Shown: positions 22,521-30,287 of the stretch, piece after piece
Position numbering within the stretch: position 1 is the stretch's first letter
Layout: every line of letters begins with the position of its first letter
Origin: a virus
Reading direction: 5' to 3' (one strand)
IMG/VR virus record: IMGVR_UViG_3300017991_000193
Span: 1-41,434 of that record
Length of the DNA stretch: 41,434 nucleotides
The notes under the pieces: model-generated
What the model saw: only the letters and a program-made list of their open reading frames with translations
Database searches by the model: none
What the model was told of the DNA's origin: nothing
Program-made: the position numbers and the translations under genes

Positions 22521-22736
22521 TTACTCCCACCGTTTCCTTTCGTCGTTCCAGAGAAATTTATTATTGATTTCATCAAGTTCCTCTTTGACATTATAATTAT
22601 CATTTAAATTTACTTCTATTCCATGTTTAACTCTTAATGCCTGCATGTGCCATAGAAGAAATTGCTTAAATGTTATTTTATACATTAAATAATCATAACT
22701 GAATTGGGAAAACGCATGCATAATGTCTGCAATCAT
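22521..22736 (-). CDS. Tail assembly chaperone, frameshift extension (GT-like)
   Basis: This frame is open upstream to the A-run at the end of the preceding chaperone gene. Reading -1 at that run gives ...KKK-VIYSSMIADIMHAFSQF, so it is best seen as the T part of a G-GT fusion of about 190 residues and not an independent gene starting at ATG 22736. The content (FKQFLLWHMQALRVKHG...) is helical, as in other T parts. It ends one base before the tape measure gene, the standard location. Confidence 0.75.
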   Translation of the reverse strand: MIADIMHAFSQFSYDYLMYKITFKQFLLWHMQALRVKHGIEVNLNDNYNVKEELDEINNKFLWNDERKRWE

Positions 22737-22747
22737 GCTGCTATAAA

Positions 22748-23101
22748 TTACTTTTTTTTTGTAGTTCCAGCACTACCATTTTCCTGTTTTATTATGTCCA
22801 TTGCAGCATAAACACTTTCCGATATAACATTATTTATGTACATTAGATGCGCAAAATCACAATTACGTAAAATATAATCTGGTTCAATATCTTTATTCAA
22901 TTGCTCCTTGATCATATCACTGACAAGTATAGACGCGCTTTCCATTTCAGTTTTTTTATCATTGACTGCCTGAATACATCGCATAGCAATGTATGGACTT
23001 ATATGCATTTCTAAAACAATTTCCTGCCCATCCTTTGTATTGAATTTTACAACATTTTTTTGCTTTTCGAAAAGTATGTTCAGGTCTACTACATCACTCA
23101 T
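22748..23101 (-). CDS. Tail assembly chaperone (G-like)
   Basis: A 117-residue protein between the tail tube and tape measure genes. The beginning MSDVVDLNILFEKQKNVVKF and the helical middle are typical of short siphovirus tail chaperones that keep the tape measure soluble while the tube assembles around it. The last codons are ACA AAA AAA AAG TAA, a slippery run that would send some ribosomes into the next ORF. Confidence 0.8.
   Translation of the reverse strand: MSDVVDLNILFEKQKNVVKFNTKDGQEIVLEMHISPYIAMRCIQAVNDKKTEMESASILVSDMIKEQLNKDIEPDYILRNCDFAHLMYINNVISESVYAAMDIIKQENGSAGTTKKK
22752..22760 (-). other. Programmed -1 frameshift slippery site
   Basis: Nine A followed by G on the minus strand (read A-AAA-AAG in the zero frame), immediately before the TAA of the chaperone gene. 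A -1 slip enters the open frame of 22521-22736 without a stop. Position and outcome match the G/GT frameshift of lambda-like tails. Confidence 0.75.
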
Positions 23102-23113
23102 TTAGCTCTCCTT

Positions 23114-23659
23114 TTACCCGTTATATGGTCCATCAATTTCCCAGACAAGATCACCTCTTCCAGAATCGGATCTGCCAAGAATCTCTACTGTATTTTGCAG
23201 TCTTCTATCTTCGCCGTCGTCCTTCTGAAAGCTATATTCAAATCCCTTATTTACCGTGCAACGATATGCCATAAAATACCATGGACCGTTATCATCATTT
23301 TTAGTCGTAATTCTCAGCATAAAATCTGGCAAAGATGATTTGTTGCCGGATTGAATTTTTGTTGTTTGCGATTCCATCGTTATAGTATCAAGATCACCTC
23401 TCATGATTTCCCATACGTCAAGGTTCGCATGCTCAAGCTGAGTAAATCCGATTATAACCTCCTGTTTTGATACTCTTTTGTTGTACACTGCATTATCGAA
23501 TTCCTCTGTTGATATCGTTTGATTCTCATTGAATGTCAACCCGATAATCCCTCCAACATCTACCCATGCTGGATCCCCGGTTGTATATGGTGCTACTTCA
23601 ACTTTGCCTGAGCCACGTATTAGATTCAGGTCGGTTGAAGTGGTTTGATATTCAGCCAT
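23114..23659 (-). CDS. Major tail tube protein
   Basis: A 181-residue beta-rich protein located between the tail terminator and chaperone genes. It starts MAEYQTTSTDLNLIRGSGKVEVAPY and includes VDVGGIIGLTFNENQTISTEEFDNAVYN and VEILGRSDSGRGDLVWEI, in the style of siphovirus tube subunits, which stack as hexamers to form the tail. Its gene is preceded by AAGGAGAAAA, a strong ribosome-binding site suited to an abundant protein. Confidence 0.8.
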   Translation of the reverse strand: MAEYQTTSTDLNLIRGSGKVEVAPYTTGDPAWVDVGGIIGLTFNENQTISTEEFDNAVYNKRVSKQEVIIGFTQLEHANLDVWEIMRGDLDTITMESQTTKIQSGNKSSLPDFMLRITTKNDDNGPWYFMAYRCTVNKGFEYSFQKDDGEDRRLQNTVEILGRSDSGRGDLVWEIDGPYNG

Positions 23660-23671
23660 TTTATTTTCTCC

Positions 23672-24043
23672 TTAATGATAAATTATTCTAAAGTCTAAAT
23701 ATTTCTCATAAATATTTTCTTCTCTTGTTGGTTCCGACTGATCTATAAGAAATACATTTACAAAAGTGTCGCCCATATCATCCTGAAGTCTATGCAAGGC
23801 ATCGTATAGTGCATCCCCTATTCTTCGACATTCGTCTTTTGAATCTGAGAGGCAATAAAAACGCCACCGTTGCCACCTATCATTCGCCTGATATAAAGGC
23901 GGATCAGATATTTTTTGGTACACAATTCGTGGATATGGTGTTGTTTCATCACAATCAATCCAACCAATTTGTGTTGATGGCACAATATTTGTTATTGAGC
24001 TTATGCTAGATATAAAAGTATATATGTCGTCTTTAATAGCCAT
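23672..24043 (-). CDS. Tail terminator / completion protein
   Basis: A 123-residue protein beginning MAIKDDIYTFISSISSITNIVPSTQIGWIDCDE and including PYPRIVYQKIS and RIGDALYDALHRLQDD. This is the pattern of DUF3168/gp17-type tail completion proteins, which cap the tail tube and join it to the head. It overlaps the HK97 gp10-like gene by one base. Confidence 0.8.
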   Translation of the reverse strand: MAIKDDIYTFISSISSITNIVPSTQIGWIDCDETTPYPRIVYQKISDPPLYQANDRWQRWRFYCLSDSKDECRRIGDALYDALHRLQDDMGDTFVNVFLIDQSEPTREENIYEKYLDFRIIYH

Positions 24044-24399
24044 TATATTTTCATTTTCTCAGCTAATTTTTCAAAAGTTTTTGCTGCTATTAGCTGGTCC
24101 CATGCCTTAGACATCCAACCAGCAGATTTTCCTCTTTTTTCAACTGATGCAGCATAAATTATATTGCTGCCAGCCCGCACTGTATTTTTTTTTGTTGGCT
24201 TTGTGACTTTAGGTTTGCCTCCTCCGCCCTGACCGTTATAAATTTGATAACTTAAAGAATTTCTCAACAACCCGGTTACAACAGGGGAAGATGTGGAAAA
24301 TTGGTTAACAACAATATTACCAGCAGCGTGAAGAAATGTATTAACATTATTCTTCATTTTCGCATCAAGCTCTTTTTGATTCCATTTAGCTATCGCCAA
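24043..24399 (-). CDS. HK97 gp10-like head-tail joining protein
   Basis: A 118-residue protein with the segments VNQFSTSSPVVTGLLRNSLSY and YAASVEKRGKSAGWMSKAW, the recognised pattern of the HK97 gp10 family. It acts at the neck between head completion and tail terminator. It overlaps the head closure gene by 14 bases. Confidence 0.85.
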   Translation of the reverse strand: MAIAKWNQKELDAKMKNNVNTFLHAAGNIVVNQFSTSSPVVTGLLRNSLSYQIYNGQGGGGKPKVTKPTKKNTVRAGSNIIYAASVEKRGKSAGWMSKAWDQLIAAKTFEKLAEKMKI

Positions 24400-24724
24400 T
24401 CTCTATACCCCTTTCGTTCAGTTTGCAATATATTTCAAGATGGTGGTCCATTTCATTTGGATTGTGTATTCTATAGATTGTGAATTCATCATCATTAACC
24501 CTAAGAACATCACGCATTTTTAGATCTGAAATGTAATCCATATAAACAACATGATCTGCTAAAATTTTATCGCCATCTCTCCTTATAACTCTATTTGAAT
24601 TCAATTGATCAATAGTACAATCGACACTGTTTTGCAAAACATATATATAGTTTGGCGACACATTGTCTCCGGTGTTTGTTTTACGGTATATTTCGACTGT
24701 ATTATTGTGATTAGTAAAGCTCAT
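24386..24724 (-). CDS. Head closure protein (SPP1 gp16-like)
   Basis: A 112-residue protein of the head-tail adaptor type. The beta-rich body includes NNTVEIYRKTN, DGDKILADHVVYMDY and the segment DLKMRDVLRVNDDEFTIYRI, which is typical. It directly follows the sugar cassette: it overlaps the HAD gene by 4 bases. In most phages this gene comes right after the connector gene, which here lies more than 6 kb upstream. Confidence 0.8.
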   Translation of the reverse strand: MSFTNHNNTVEIYRKTNTGDNVSPNYIYVLQNSVDCTIDQLNSNRVIRRDGDKILADHVVYMDYISDLKMRDVLRVNDDEFTIYRIHNPNEMDHHLEIYCKLNERGIEIGDS

Positions 24725-25008
24725 ATAAACTCTTCTGGTCTCATCGCCTTGTCGTCGATGTATATATCCGCAGTTGGCTTCGCCATCACAAGGGTGTGAT
24801 ACCTGACTCCTATTTTAAGCAATTGTTTTTTTGTCAACATTAGTTTGTCCCAATGTCTACCAGTCCATAATACAACTGTATGCCCACAATAATATAATTT
24901 ATTTATTTTATCAACCATTTTTTTGTTCCACGATAATAGATCGTATTTTCCATTTTCTTTTATTGTCGTGAATAATATTGTATCGTCAATATCAATTACA
25001 TATTTCAT
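24721..25008 (-). CDS. Minimal HAD-type phosphatase
   Basis: A 95-residue protein with all four HAD motifs: DIDDT (Asp6, Asp8), WTGR (Thr49), a Lys in AKP (Lys77) and DIYIDD (Asp81, Asp85, Asp86). It has no cap domain. In nonulosonate pathways a HAD enzyme removes the 9-phosphate from the sugar made by a phosphate-using synthase, and this gene directly follows the neuB-like gene with a 4-base overlap. That role is an inference. It would act in the host cytoplasm. Confidence 0.75.
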   Translation of the reverse strand: MKYVIDIDDTILFTTIKENGKYDLLSWNKKMVDKINKLYYCGHTVVLWTGRHWDKLMLTKKQLLKIGVRYHTLVMAKPTADIYIDDKAMRPEEFI

Positions 25009-25817
25009 TTTTTTAAATCCTTCCTTTTCTTTTTTTCGCTCTCTAAAATTTCACGTGGCCCATATCCTTTTAATGTTTTCTCTATAGATCGTATGCCTGC
25101 GATTAGCTTGACGCATCCAATTTTGTCTAAAGAGCTACTCTGGTCAGTTCCCCACATATTCTTATCAAGCGTTATGTGTCTTTCAAGCCATGTTATACCA
25201 GTTGCAGCAACGGCGAATGATGTAGTCAAGCCATATTCATGGCCAGAATAACCGATTTCACAATCATATTTATCCTGAAGCCATTTTATGTAATGAAAAT
25301 TTAAGTCTCCTATTGGTGATGGATACGCACTATTTGTGTGCATAATGACATCTGGATCACATACATATACTGCCTTTTCAATTTCTTTTTCGACACTCAT
25401 GCCAGTGCTCATAATTACTGTTTTGTAATTTTTTCTACAAAATTTTAACATTTCCAAATTCCCAATACATGCTGATGGAATTTTTACTATATTAGAGAAT
25501 TGTGTCATAAACTTAGCACTGTTAATGTCCCATACCGAGGAAAACCACCTGATACCAATATTCTTACAATATTTGTCAATTTCGGCATAATCATCATAAT
25601 CGAACTCAACTCTTTGCTTGTAATCATAATAAGTCATGTCTCCCCATGGGGTGCTTTTTGGTTCATTTTTTTTATGTTCTGGCACTGCAAGATCTATATC
25701 TCTTTTTTGGAATTTAACATAATCAAATCCTGCGACATGCGCAAGATTTATAATTTTTTTAGCTATATCAATATCACCATTATGATTTATTCCTATTTCA
25801 CCAATCGTCTTTATCAT
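25005..25817 (-). CDS. neuB: NeuB-like nonulosonate (sialic-acid-type) synthase
   Basis: A 270-residue TIM barrel that would condense phosphoenolpyruvate with a hexosamine such as ManNAc. Family motifs: GEIGINHNGD (6-15), VKFQKRD (34-40), IGYSGHEYG (188-196) and ERHITLDKNMWGTDQSSSL (212-230). The usual C-terminal SAF (antifreeze-like) domain of about 60-70 residues is missing; typical NeuB is around 340-350 residues. In dimeric NeuB that domain covers the partner active site, so this enzyme may use another lid or have altered substrate choice. It overlaps the HAD gene and the GT29-like gene by 4 bases each. Confidence 0.9.
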   Translation of the reverse strand: MIKTIGEIGINHNGDIDIAKKIINLAHVAGFDYVKFQKRDIDLAVPEHKKNEPKSTPWGDMTYYDYKQRVEFDYDDYAEIDKYCKNIGIRWFSSVWDINSAKFMTQFSNIVKIPSACIGNLEMLKFCRKNYKTVIMSTGMSVEKEIEKAVYVCDPDVIMHTNSAYPSPIGDLNFHYIKWLQDKYDCEIGYSGHEYGLTTSFAVAATGITWLERHITLDKNMWGTDQSSSLDKIGCVKLIAGIRSIEKTLKGYGPREILESEKKKRKDLKK

Positions 25818-26506
25818 TTTTGCTTTACTTCTCCATTCATTATTCCAATTAAAATTTTTTCTACAAAATCAGAAAAAATTAAATTATCATTTTCTTTCCA
25901 TAATTTATAAAAATATTTGGCATTTTCATCGAAATTATGTCCATCCTCTTTTTTGCCTTTGTTGATTTCGTTTCCCTGCTTGCGTATTTTATCAGGAAGA
26001 TACCCGTCGAAATATTCCTGATAATTATCATGCTCGAATACTTTCTTTTTTAAAGAGAAAAAACTTATGCCAGTCACATATAACTCGCATGGATTGTGAT
26101 TTAAAATATCTCTTAAAATATATGATCCCATTGTCGCAGATGGGTTGTATTGATTGACATTTAAAATTGCATTCTTTATTATTTCACATTGTATTTTTTT
26201 CCTAAAATTTTCTAAATCATTTTTTTTACACGTTTTCATTCGTAAATATTTTACGCCTTTAGTTGAAAAAGCATCAATTGGCAACGGCGACATTTCTCTA
26301 TAAAATTGGTTATTTGTATATAAAATATCTATTTTTTTACCATAGTCTTTTTGATATTCATCATTTTCCAGTAAATATATACTTCCATTTGTTCTAGCAA
26401 CAACATCAAATGTATCAATAAATTCACCAAGTCCACGCCCTTTCATGATTGCAGATGGACCAACAAAGCAAACTTTTTTCCCTTTAATATAATCAGTAAA
26501 ATTCAT
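25814..26506 (-). CDS. GT29-like sialyltransferase
   Basis: A 230-residue protein with a sialylmotif-L-like start (VCFVGPSAIMKGRGLGEFID then VVARTNGS, residues 12-42) and a sialylmotif-S-like segment (NPSATMGSYILRDILNHNPC then ELYVTGISFF, 121-150), followed by a conserved His region (EHDNY, His159). GT29 enzymes move sialic acid from CMP-sialic acid to a glycan. This family is best known from animals, but short bacterial and viral members exist. It lies next to the NeuB-like gene, which fits the donor sugar. No membrane anchor is seen, so it would work in the host cytoplasm. Confidence 0.75.
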   Translation of the reverse strand: MNFTDYIKGKKVCFVGPSAIMKGRGLGEFIDTFDVVARTNGSIYLLENDEYQKDYGKKIDILYTNNQFYREMSPLPIDAFSTKGVKYLRMKTCKKNDLENFRKKIQCEIIKNAILNVNQYNPSATMGSYILRDILNHNPCELYVTGISFFSLKKKVFEHDNYQEYFDGYLPDKIRKQGNEINKGKKEDGHNFDENAKYFYKLWKENDNLIFSDFVEKILIGIMNGEVKQK

Positions 26507-27135
26507 TTATTTTCCCCTATTCGTTCGTAACAATGTAGCTGTGGGAATCCATTTAGATATACTTTTTTCTTTAATTTAAACCCACGTTTTTCAATTTCTT
26601 TTTTCCACCATGAAATTGTTTTGATTGTCAAATGTAAATTTGGTATTTTATCAAATATAATTGGATACATTTCTTTGCCTTTTTCTATCCAGCTTCTATT
26701 TCCCTCAATGGCATCATCAAAAATTATAAAAATATATCTTTTTGTAATTCTGTTAATTTCATCAATTGCTTTTTGGACGTCCTCCTCTGTTAAGTGTTCT
26801 AATACATCACATGTGAAGACAGCATCAACGAAATTATCTACAAATGGAATATTTGTTGCTGATGCCTGTATGCAATTCGGGATGTTATATTTTTTTCCTG
26901 TCGCCATCCTGATAGCATTCAGACTTACGTCAATTCCATAAGCCAATTTTCTCCTTTTAAGAAATTTTCCTACGGTAATACCCTGACTACATCCAATATC
27001 AAGAATTGTGTCAAAATCAAACATGCGACATAATTTATCTATATATTTCGCGCCATGATTCTGACCTTTGCCATGATATCCTATTTTGTACAAAAAATCG
27101 TAAATCTTAAAATAATTTATATCTTTTTTATCCAT
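26503..27135 (-). CDS. Class I SAM-dependent methyltransferase (1)
   Basis: A 210-residue Rossmann-fold methyltransferase: motif I ILDIGCSQG (about 44-52), GIDVS (motif II), SATNIPF and the strand-loop DAVFTCDVLEHL (motif IV). This is the methyltransferase-11/25 type common in sugar biosynthesis clusters, acting on small molecules or sugars. It overlaps the gene before and after. The methylated position cannot be predicted. Confidence 0.8.
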   Translation of the reverse strand: MDKKDINYFKIYDFLYKIGYHGKGQNHGAKYIDKLCRMFDFDTILDIGCSQGITVGKFLKRRKLAYGIDVSLNAIRMATGKKYNIPNCIQASATNIPFVDNFVDAVFTCDVLEHLTEEDVQKAIDEINRITKRYIFIIFDDAIEGNRSWIEKGKEMYPIIFDKIPNLHLTIKTISWWKKEIEKRGFKLKKKVYLNGFPQLHCYERIGENK

Positions 27136-27665
27136 GAACTGTCCCTGAAAGTTTTATCTGGAATTGCAAAATTATCAACTGCTGTCTTTACGTCAGGGAA
27201 ATGCTTACTTCCATAATCATGCCCCGAAATATAGCCACCATCTTTTATTTTAGGTAACCATACTCGTATGTCATTATTGACGCCAATATATGTGTGCAAC
27301 CCATCTATATATACAAGATCAATTGATTTATCTAAAATATTTTTACTTGAATTTTCACTTGTATTTTTTATTTTGACGATATTATCATATTTTTCACATA
27401 ATTCATCAAATTGACGCTCTACAATAGACATATCGTGTTGCGAGCTTGCGCCGTCATTTTCATCATATCCGTTTTCCCACGGATCAATACATATAATTTT
27501 CTTTACACGTTTTGCGAAAATTTCTGTAGAATCGCCTACATAACTTCCTATTTCAACCATAGTCATGTTTGACATATCGCCGACATAATCGCATAAATCT
27601 TCTAATCCAATTTTTGCATATTTAGCATTTCTAATTGAAATCTTTTTTGTATCCAAAATATTCAA
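27117..27665 (-). CDS. Class I SAM-dependent methyltransferase (2)
   Basis: A 182-residue protein of the methyltransferase-24 type: MVEIGSYVGDSTEIFA (about 35-50) as the SAM-binding loop, ICIDPWENGY, LVYIDGLHTYIGVNNDI and then DGGYISGHDY. This family includes sugar O-methyltransferases and macrocin-type enzymes. It starts 35 bases within the sulfotransferase gene end. Confidence 0.8.
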   Translation of the reverse strand: MNILDTKKISIRNAKYAKIGLEDLCDYVGDMSNMTMVEIGSYVGDSTEIFAKRVKKIICIDPWENGYDENDGASSQHDMSIVERQFDELCEKYDNIVKIKNTSENSSKNILDKSIDLVYIDGLHTYIGVNNDIRVWLPKIKDGGYISGHDYGSKHFPDVKTAVDNFAIPDKTFRDSSWIKKI

Positions 27666-28230
27666 AGTCTCCTTTTAATTTATTATAAACAATTTCTTGC
27701 AATTCATCTGTATAAAATTTTCTATAATCATTGCCGACACCCCAATTTTTCATATGTGGCAAAGTAAATGTTTTACCAAAAGCTTTTTGCGAAAATAAAT
27801 CAAAATCATTTTGAAAATTTTCAAATCTAATAATATAGTCAATCATTACTTTTTCGCCATACGAAATAAAGTCTTTCTGAAGGCTCCATAGCTTAAATTG
27901 CGTTGTTTCCTTATTACTATATATTCTTGTTTGTTCTTTTATAAATTGTTCAAAAGACTCAGGCTTGATAACGTCACTTGAGCGCTTGCCAATCTCAGAC
28001 TCTCTGAGCAAATGATGATACCACGAAACCATTCTGCTGTATGGATTTCTAATAACAGAAAACTTAATGTATGCATCAAGATTGTAATTTTTACGTAAAG
28101 CATTTCTAACATTTACGTGCACTCCTATTTTGTCGCCATTCAGATCATTTAATAAAATAGTTCTTACGCTAGATCCTCCTGTTTTCGGTATATGAAAAAA
28201 TATAACTCTATAATTCTCGCAAACAACCAT
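27631..28230 (-). CDS. Sulfotransferase
   Basis: A 199-residue protein with the two PAPS-binding sites of carbohydrate sulfotransferases: the 5'-phosphosulfate loop FFHIPKTGGSSVR (11-23, Lys16) and the 3'-phosphate motif FSVIRNPYSRMVSWY (57-71, Arg61, Ser65). DYIIRFENFQNDF later in the chain is also typical. It would transfer sulfate from PAPS to a hydroxyl, most likely on the cassette sugar. PAPS must come from the host. It follows methyltransferase 3 by two bases. Confidence 0.85.
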   Translation of the reverse strand: MVVCENYRVIFFHIPKTGGSSVRTILLNDLNGDKIGVHVNVRNALRKNYNLDAYIKFSVIRNPYSRMVSWYHHLLRESEIGKRSSDVIKPESFEQFIKEQTRIYSNKETTQFKLWSLQKDFISYGEKVMIDYIIRFENFQNDFDLFSQKAFGKTFTLPHMKNWGVGNDYRKFYTDELQEIVYNKLKGDFEYFGYKKDFN

Positions 28231-28232
28231 TT

Positions 28233-28898
28233 TTAAACCTCATAATCTGGAATTCTATCTACGAAATAAAGTCCTAAAAATATATTTGGCGCTTTCGGCT
28301 TCTTAATCGATGGTAATATCTCGGGGATATACGCTACAGAGTGCGATAAATTAAATGGTTCTATTTCTAAGTTTCTACGTATAGCCCATATGCAACTTGT
28401 TTCTTGATTTTCTTCAAGAGTAAAATCTGTAGACGCAAGTAAATATTTACTGCCTGATTTTTTGATATTAGAAAGCATTTTTTTTACACTATCCAGCGAT
28501 GTATGCAAAAATACATTTCTAACAATTACCATATCAGCCCGAGGACATTCATCTTCAATTAGATTGCTATGTTTAAAATTCATATGTGGATATTTGATTT
28601 TGTTGTCTTCAATAATTTCTTTAACTATATCTATTCCAGTATATTTTACTTTATCCCATTGCATTTTTGACTGCCATATACAGTCTGAACAGCCAACATC
28701 AATAACAGATTTTATTTTCAAATCATCAAACAATACATTAAGATGCTTTTCAGTCCAGCTTGAATATTTATTTATATCATCATTTTTTAACCATATCGAT
28801 TTATCGTCTTCGACATTATCTTTTTCTTGCAAATACAGCTCATTCCAGCATTCTTGTTCATTCAAATCTTTAGTTTTTTTATACCATTCTTTATCCAT
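28233..28898 (-). CDS. Class I SAM-dependent methyltransferase (3)
   Basis: A 221-residue protein. VIDVGCSDCIWQSKM gives SAM-binding motif I (about 65-79), followed by YTGIDIV, HSNLIEDECPRADMVIVRNVFLHT (motif IV area) and SGSKYLLASTDF. It resembles small-molecule and sugar methyltransferases in glycan clusters. It overlaps the GT8 gene by 8 bases. Confidence 0.75.
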   Translation of the reverse strand: MDKEWYKKTKDLNEQECWNELYLQEKDNVEDDKSIWLKNDDINKYSSWTEKHLNVLFDDLKIKSVIDVGCSDCIWQSKMQWDKVKYTGIDIVKEIIEDNKIKYPHMNFKHSNLIEDECPRADMVIVRNVFLHTSLDSVKKMLSNIKKSGSKYLLASTDFTLEENQETSCIWAIRRNLEIEPFNLSHSVAYIPEILPSIKKPKAPNIFLGLYFVDRIPDYEV

Positions 28899-29661
28899 TT
28901 ATTATGTCCTCGTAATTCATGTTATAATATTCCCACCATATCGGATATATTTCAAAAAATTCCTTTTCTATGTCGTTCTGGTGATCATCGTATTCCATCC
29001 ACGGTTTGTCGGCAACCCAATGGAGTATTTTTTTACCATTCCATACATCCTTGTATTTTTCAGTTTTCCACATGCGTTTTTCAACGTTGTAACCCTTTGA
29101 TAGATACTGCATAACATTACCAAAAAAGATATTTATTGTCTTCTGATCTGGCATGTTATGCCCACGTGTTGCAATTTTGATCAAATTATGATATATATGC
29201 TTTTGTATATATTTTTTATTAACAACAAAAACTCCTGAATTTATAGAATTATTAAGCCTATCCAATCGTGCATTATATGATTTGCACGCAGCAAAATCTT
29301 TTGAGCATTCGAGTATTTCTCGAATACTGCCCAAAACTGTTACATCGCTATCGATAAATATAAGTCTATCATATTCAAGTATACCAAAAATATCAAGCTT
29401 ATAGTATGTAGCTTTCAGCTTGTCATGTGTGCGCTTCATATTTACTTTGTGATATCGTTCATATTTAATTTTTCTAAATATTGCTTTGCTGTTGTATTTT
29501 TTTACAATATTTTTTGATTGCTCTGACAGGCCGTTATCCAATATGATTAAATCGATATCAGATTTTAAAAACCATTTATTATGATATATAAATGATTTCC
29601 AGAATCCTTCAAATCCAACAATAAAATTATCGTCCAATAGTGTTACAATGGCTTTTTTCAT
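28891..29661 (-). CDS. GT8-family glycosyltransferase
   Basis: A 256-residue GT-A fold enzyme of the glycogenin/LgtC type: DSD metal-binding motif in LIFIDSDVTVL (100-110), NSGVFVVNK (141-149), the DQKTIN segment and HWVADKPW near the C-terminus, which matches the conserved HxxG/KPW end. It would transfer glucose, galactose or a relative from a UDP-sugar with retention. It might build the sugar to which the nonulosonate is joined. It overlaps the gene before and after by a few bases. Confidence 0.85.
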   Translation of the reverse strand: MKKAIVTLLDDNFIVGFEGFWKSFIYHNKWFLKSDIDLIILDNGLSEQSKNIVKKYNSKAIFRKIKYERYHKVNMKRTHDKLKATYYKLDIFGILEYDRLIFIDSDVTVLGSIREILECSKDFAACKSYNARLDRLNNSINSGVFVVNKKYIQKHIYHNLIKIATRGHNMPDQKTINIFFGNVMQYLSKGYNVEKRMWKTEKYKDVWNGKKILHWVADKPWMEYDDHQNDIEKEFFEIYPIWWEYYNMNYEDIING

Positions 29662-30287
29662 TTTAATTCCCTTAAATCTTTTTCATAATCAACATCAATT
29701 TTGTCTTCTATTGTCATATAAACAGTATAATCATTATATAGATTTTTATTCAATCTGTATAATTCAAAAACATATGCGATTTGGATAAAATGGGATATTT
29801 CCCATACTTCAGGATAATCCTGTCTTCTATACTCATTATGCTTTATGATCTGCTTGCCATCATTGTAAATACATAAATATGGATGCGTTTTAGGTTTTTT
29901 CCTACATAGCAAGCTAGTTGCATTAGCAATATTGAAATAATCTATTGCTTTTTGAATATCTTCCCATGTGCGTTGTGGGTAAGTTAAATATAGCATAACA
30001 ATTATATCGTTATCATTTAAATCGCAAAAATGAACTACATCGGTTAAAACATCTTTCATGCTTGATGTATGCGTATGTATATTTAGTCCGCTATTTTCGT
30101 TATTTCTATAAATAGCTTTGACACCATGATATGCTGAATGGTCAAGTATAACTTGATCATTTGTAGTAACGATTACATTTTTTTTATATTTATCAGGTAT
30201 AGTTTTAATTGTATTTTCAAAAAGTTTTCTATTTTTAAACGGAAATCCTTCAGAATCTCTTTTGGCCGGAATAACATAATAAATCAT
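29658..30287 (-). CDS. neuA: NeuA-like nonulosonate cytidylyltransferase
   Basis: A 209-residue enzyme expected to activate the NeuB product with CTP as a CMP-sugar. The P-loop-like start IPAKRDSEGFPFKNRKLF (6-23) matches the IPARGGSKGIPxKN signature with Lys18 and Asn19 kept. MLYLTYPQRTWEDIQKAI fits the LQPTSPLR region, and IDVDYEKDL near the end fits the metal-binding IDxxxD segment. The second Gly of the signature loop is replaced (KRDSEG), so substrate range may differ. It overlaps the genes on both sides by 4 bases. Confidence 0.82.
   Translation of the reverse strand: MIYYVIPAKRDSEGFPFKNRKLFENTIKTIPDKYKKNVIVTTNDQVILDHSAYHGVKAIYRNNENSGLNIHTHTSSMKDVLTDVVHFCDLNDNDIIVMLYLTYPQRTWEDIQKAIDYFNIANATSLLCRKKPKTHPYLCIYNDGKQIIKHNEYRRQDYPEVWEISHFIQIAYVFELYRLNKNLYNDYTVYMTIEDKIDVDYEKDLRELK

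Noticed and set aside
28462-29114. Long rightward ORFs opposite the sugar cassette
   Set aside because: They are antisense shadows of the methyltransferase and GT8 genes, both of which have full family motifs.
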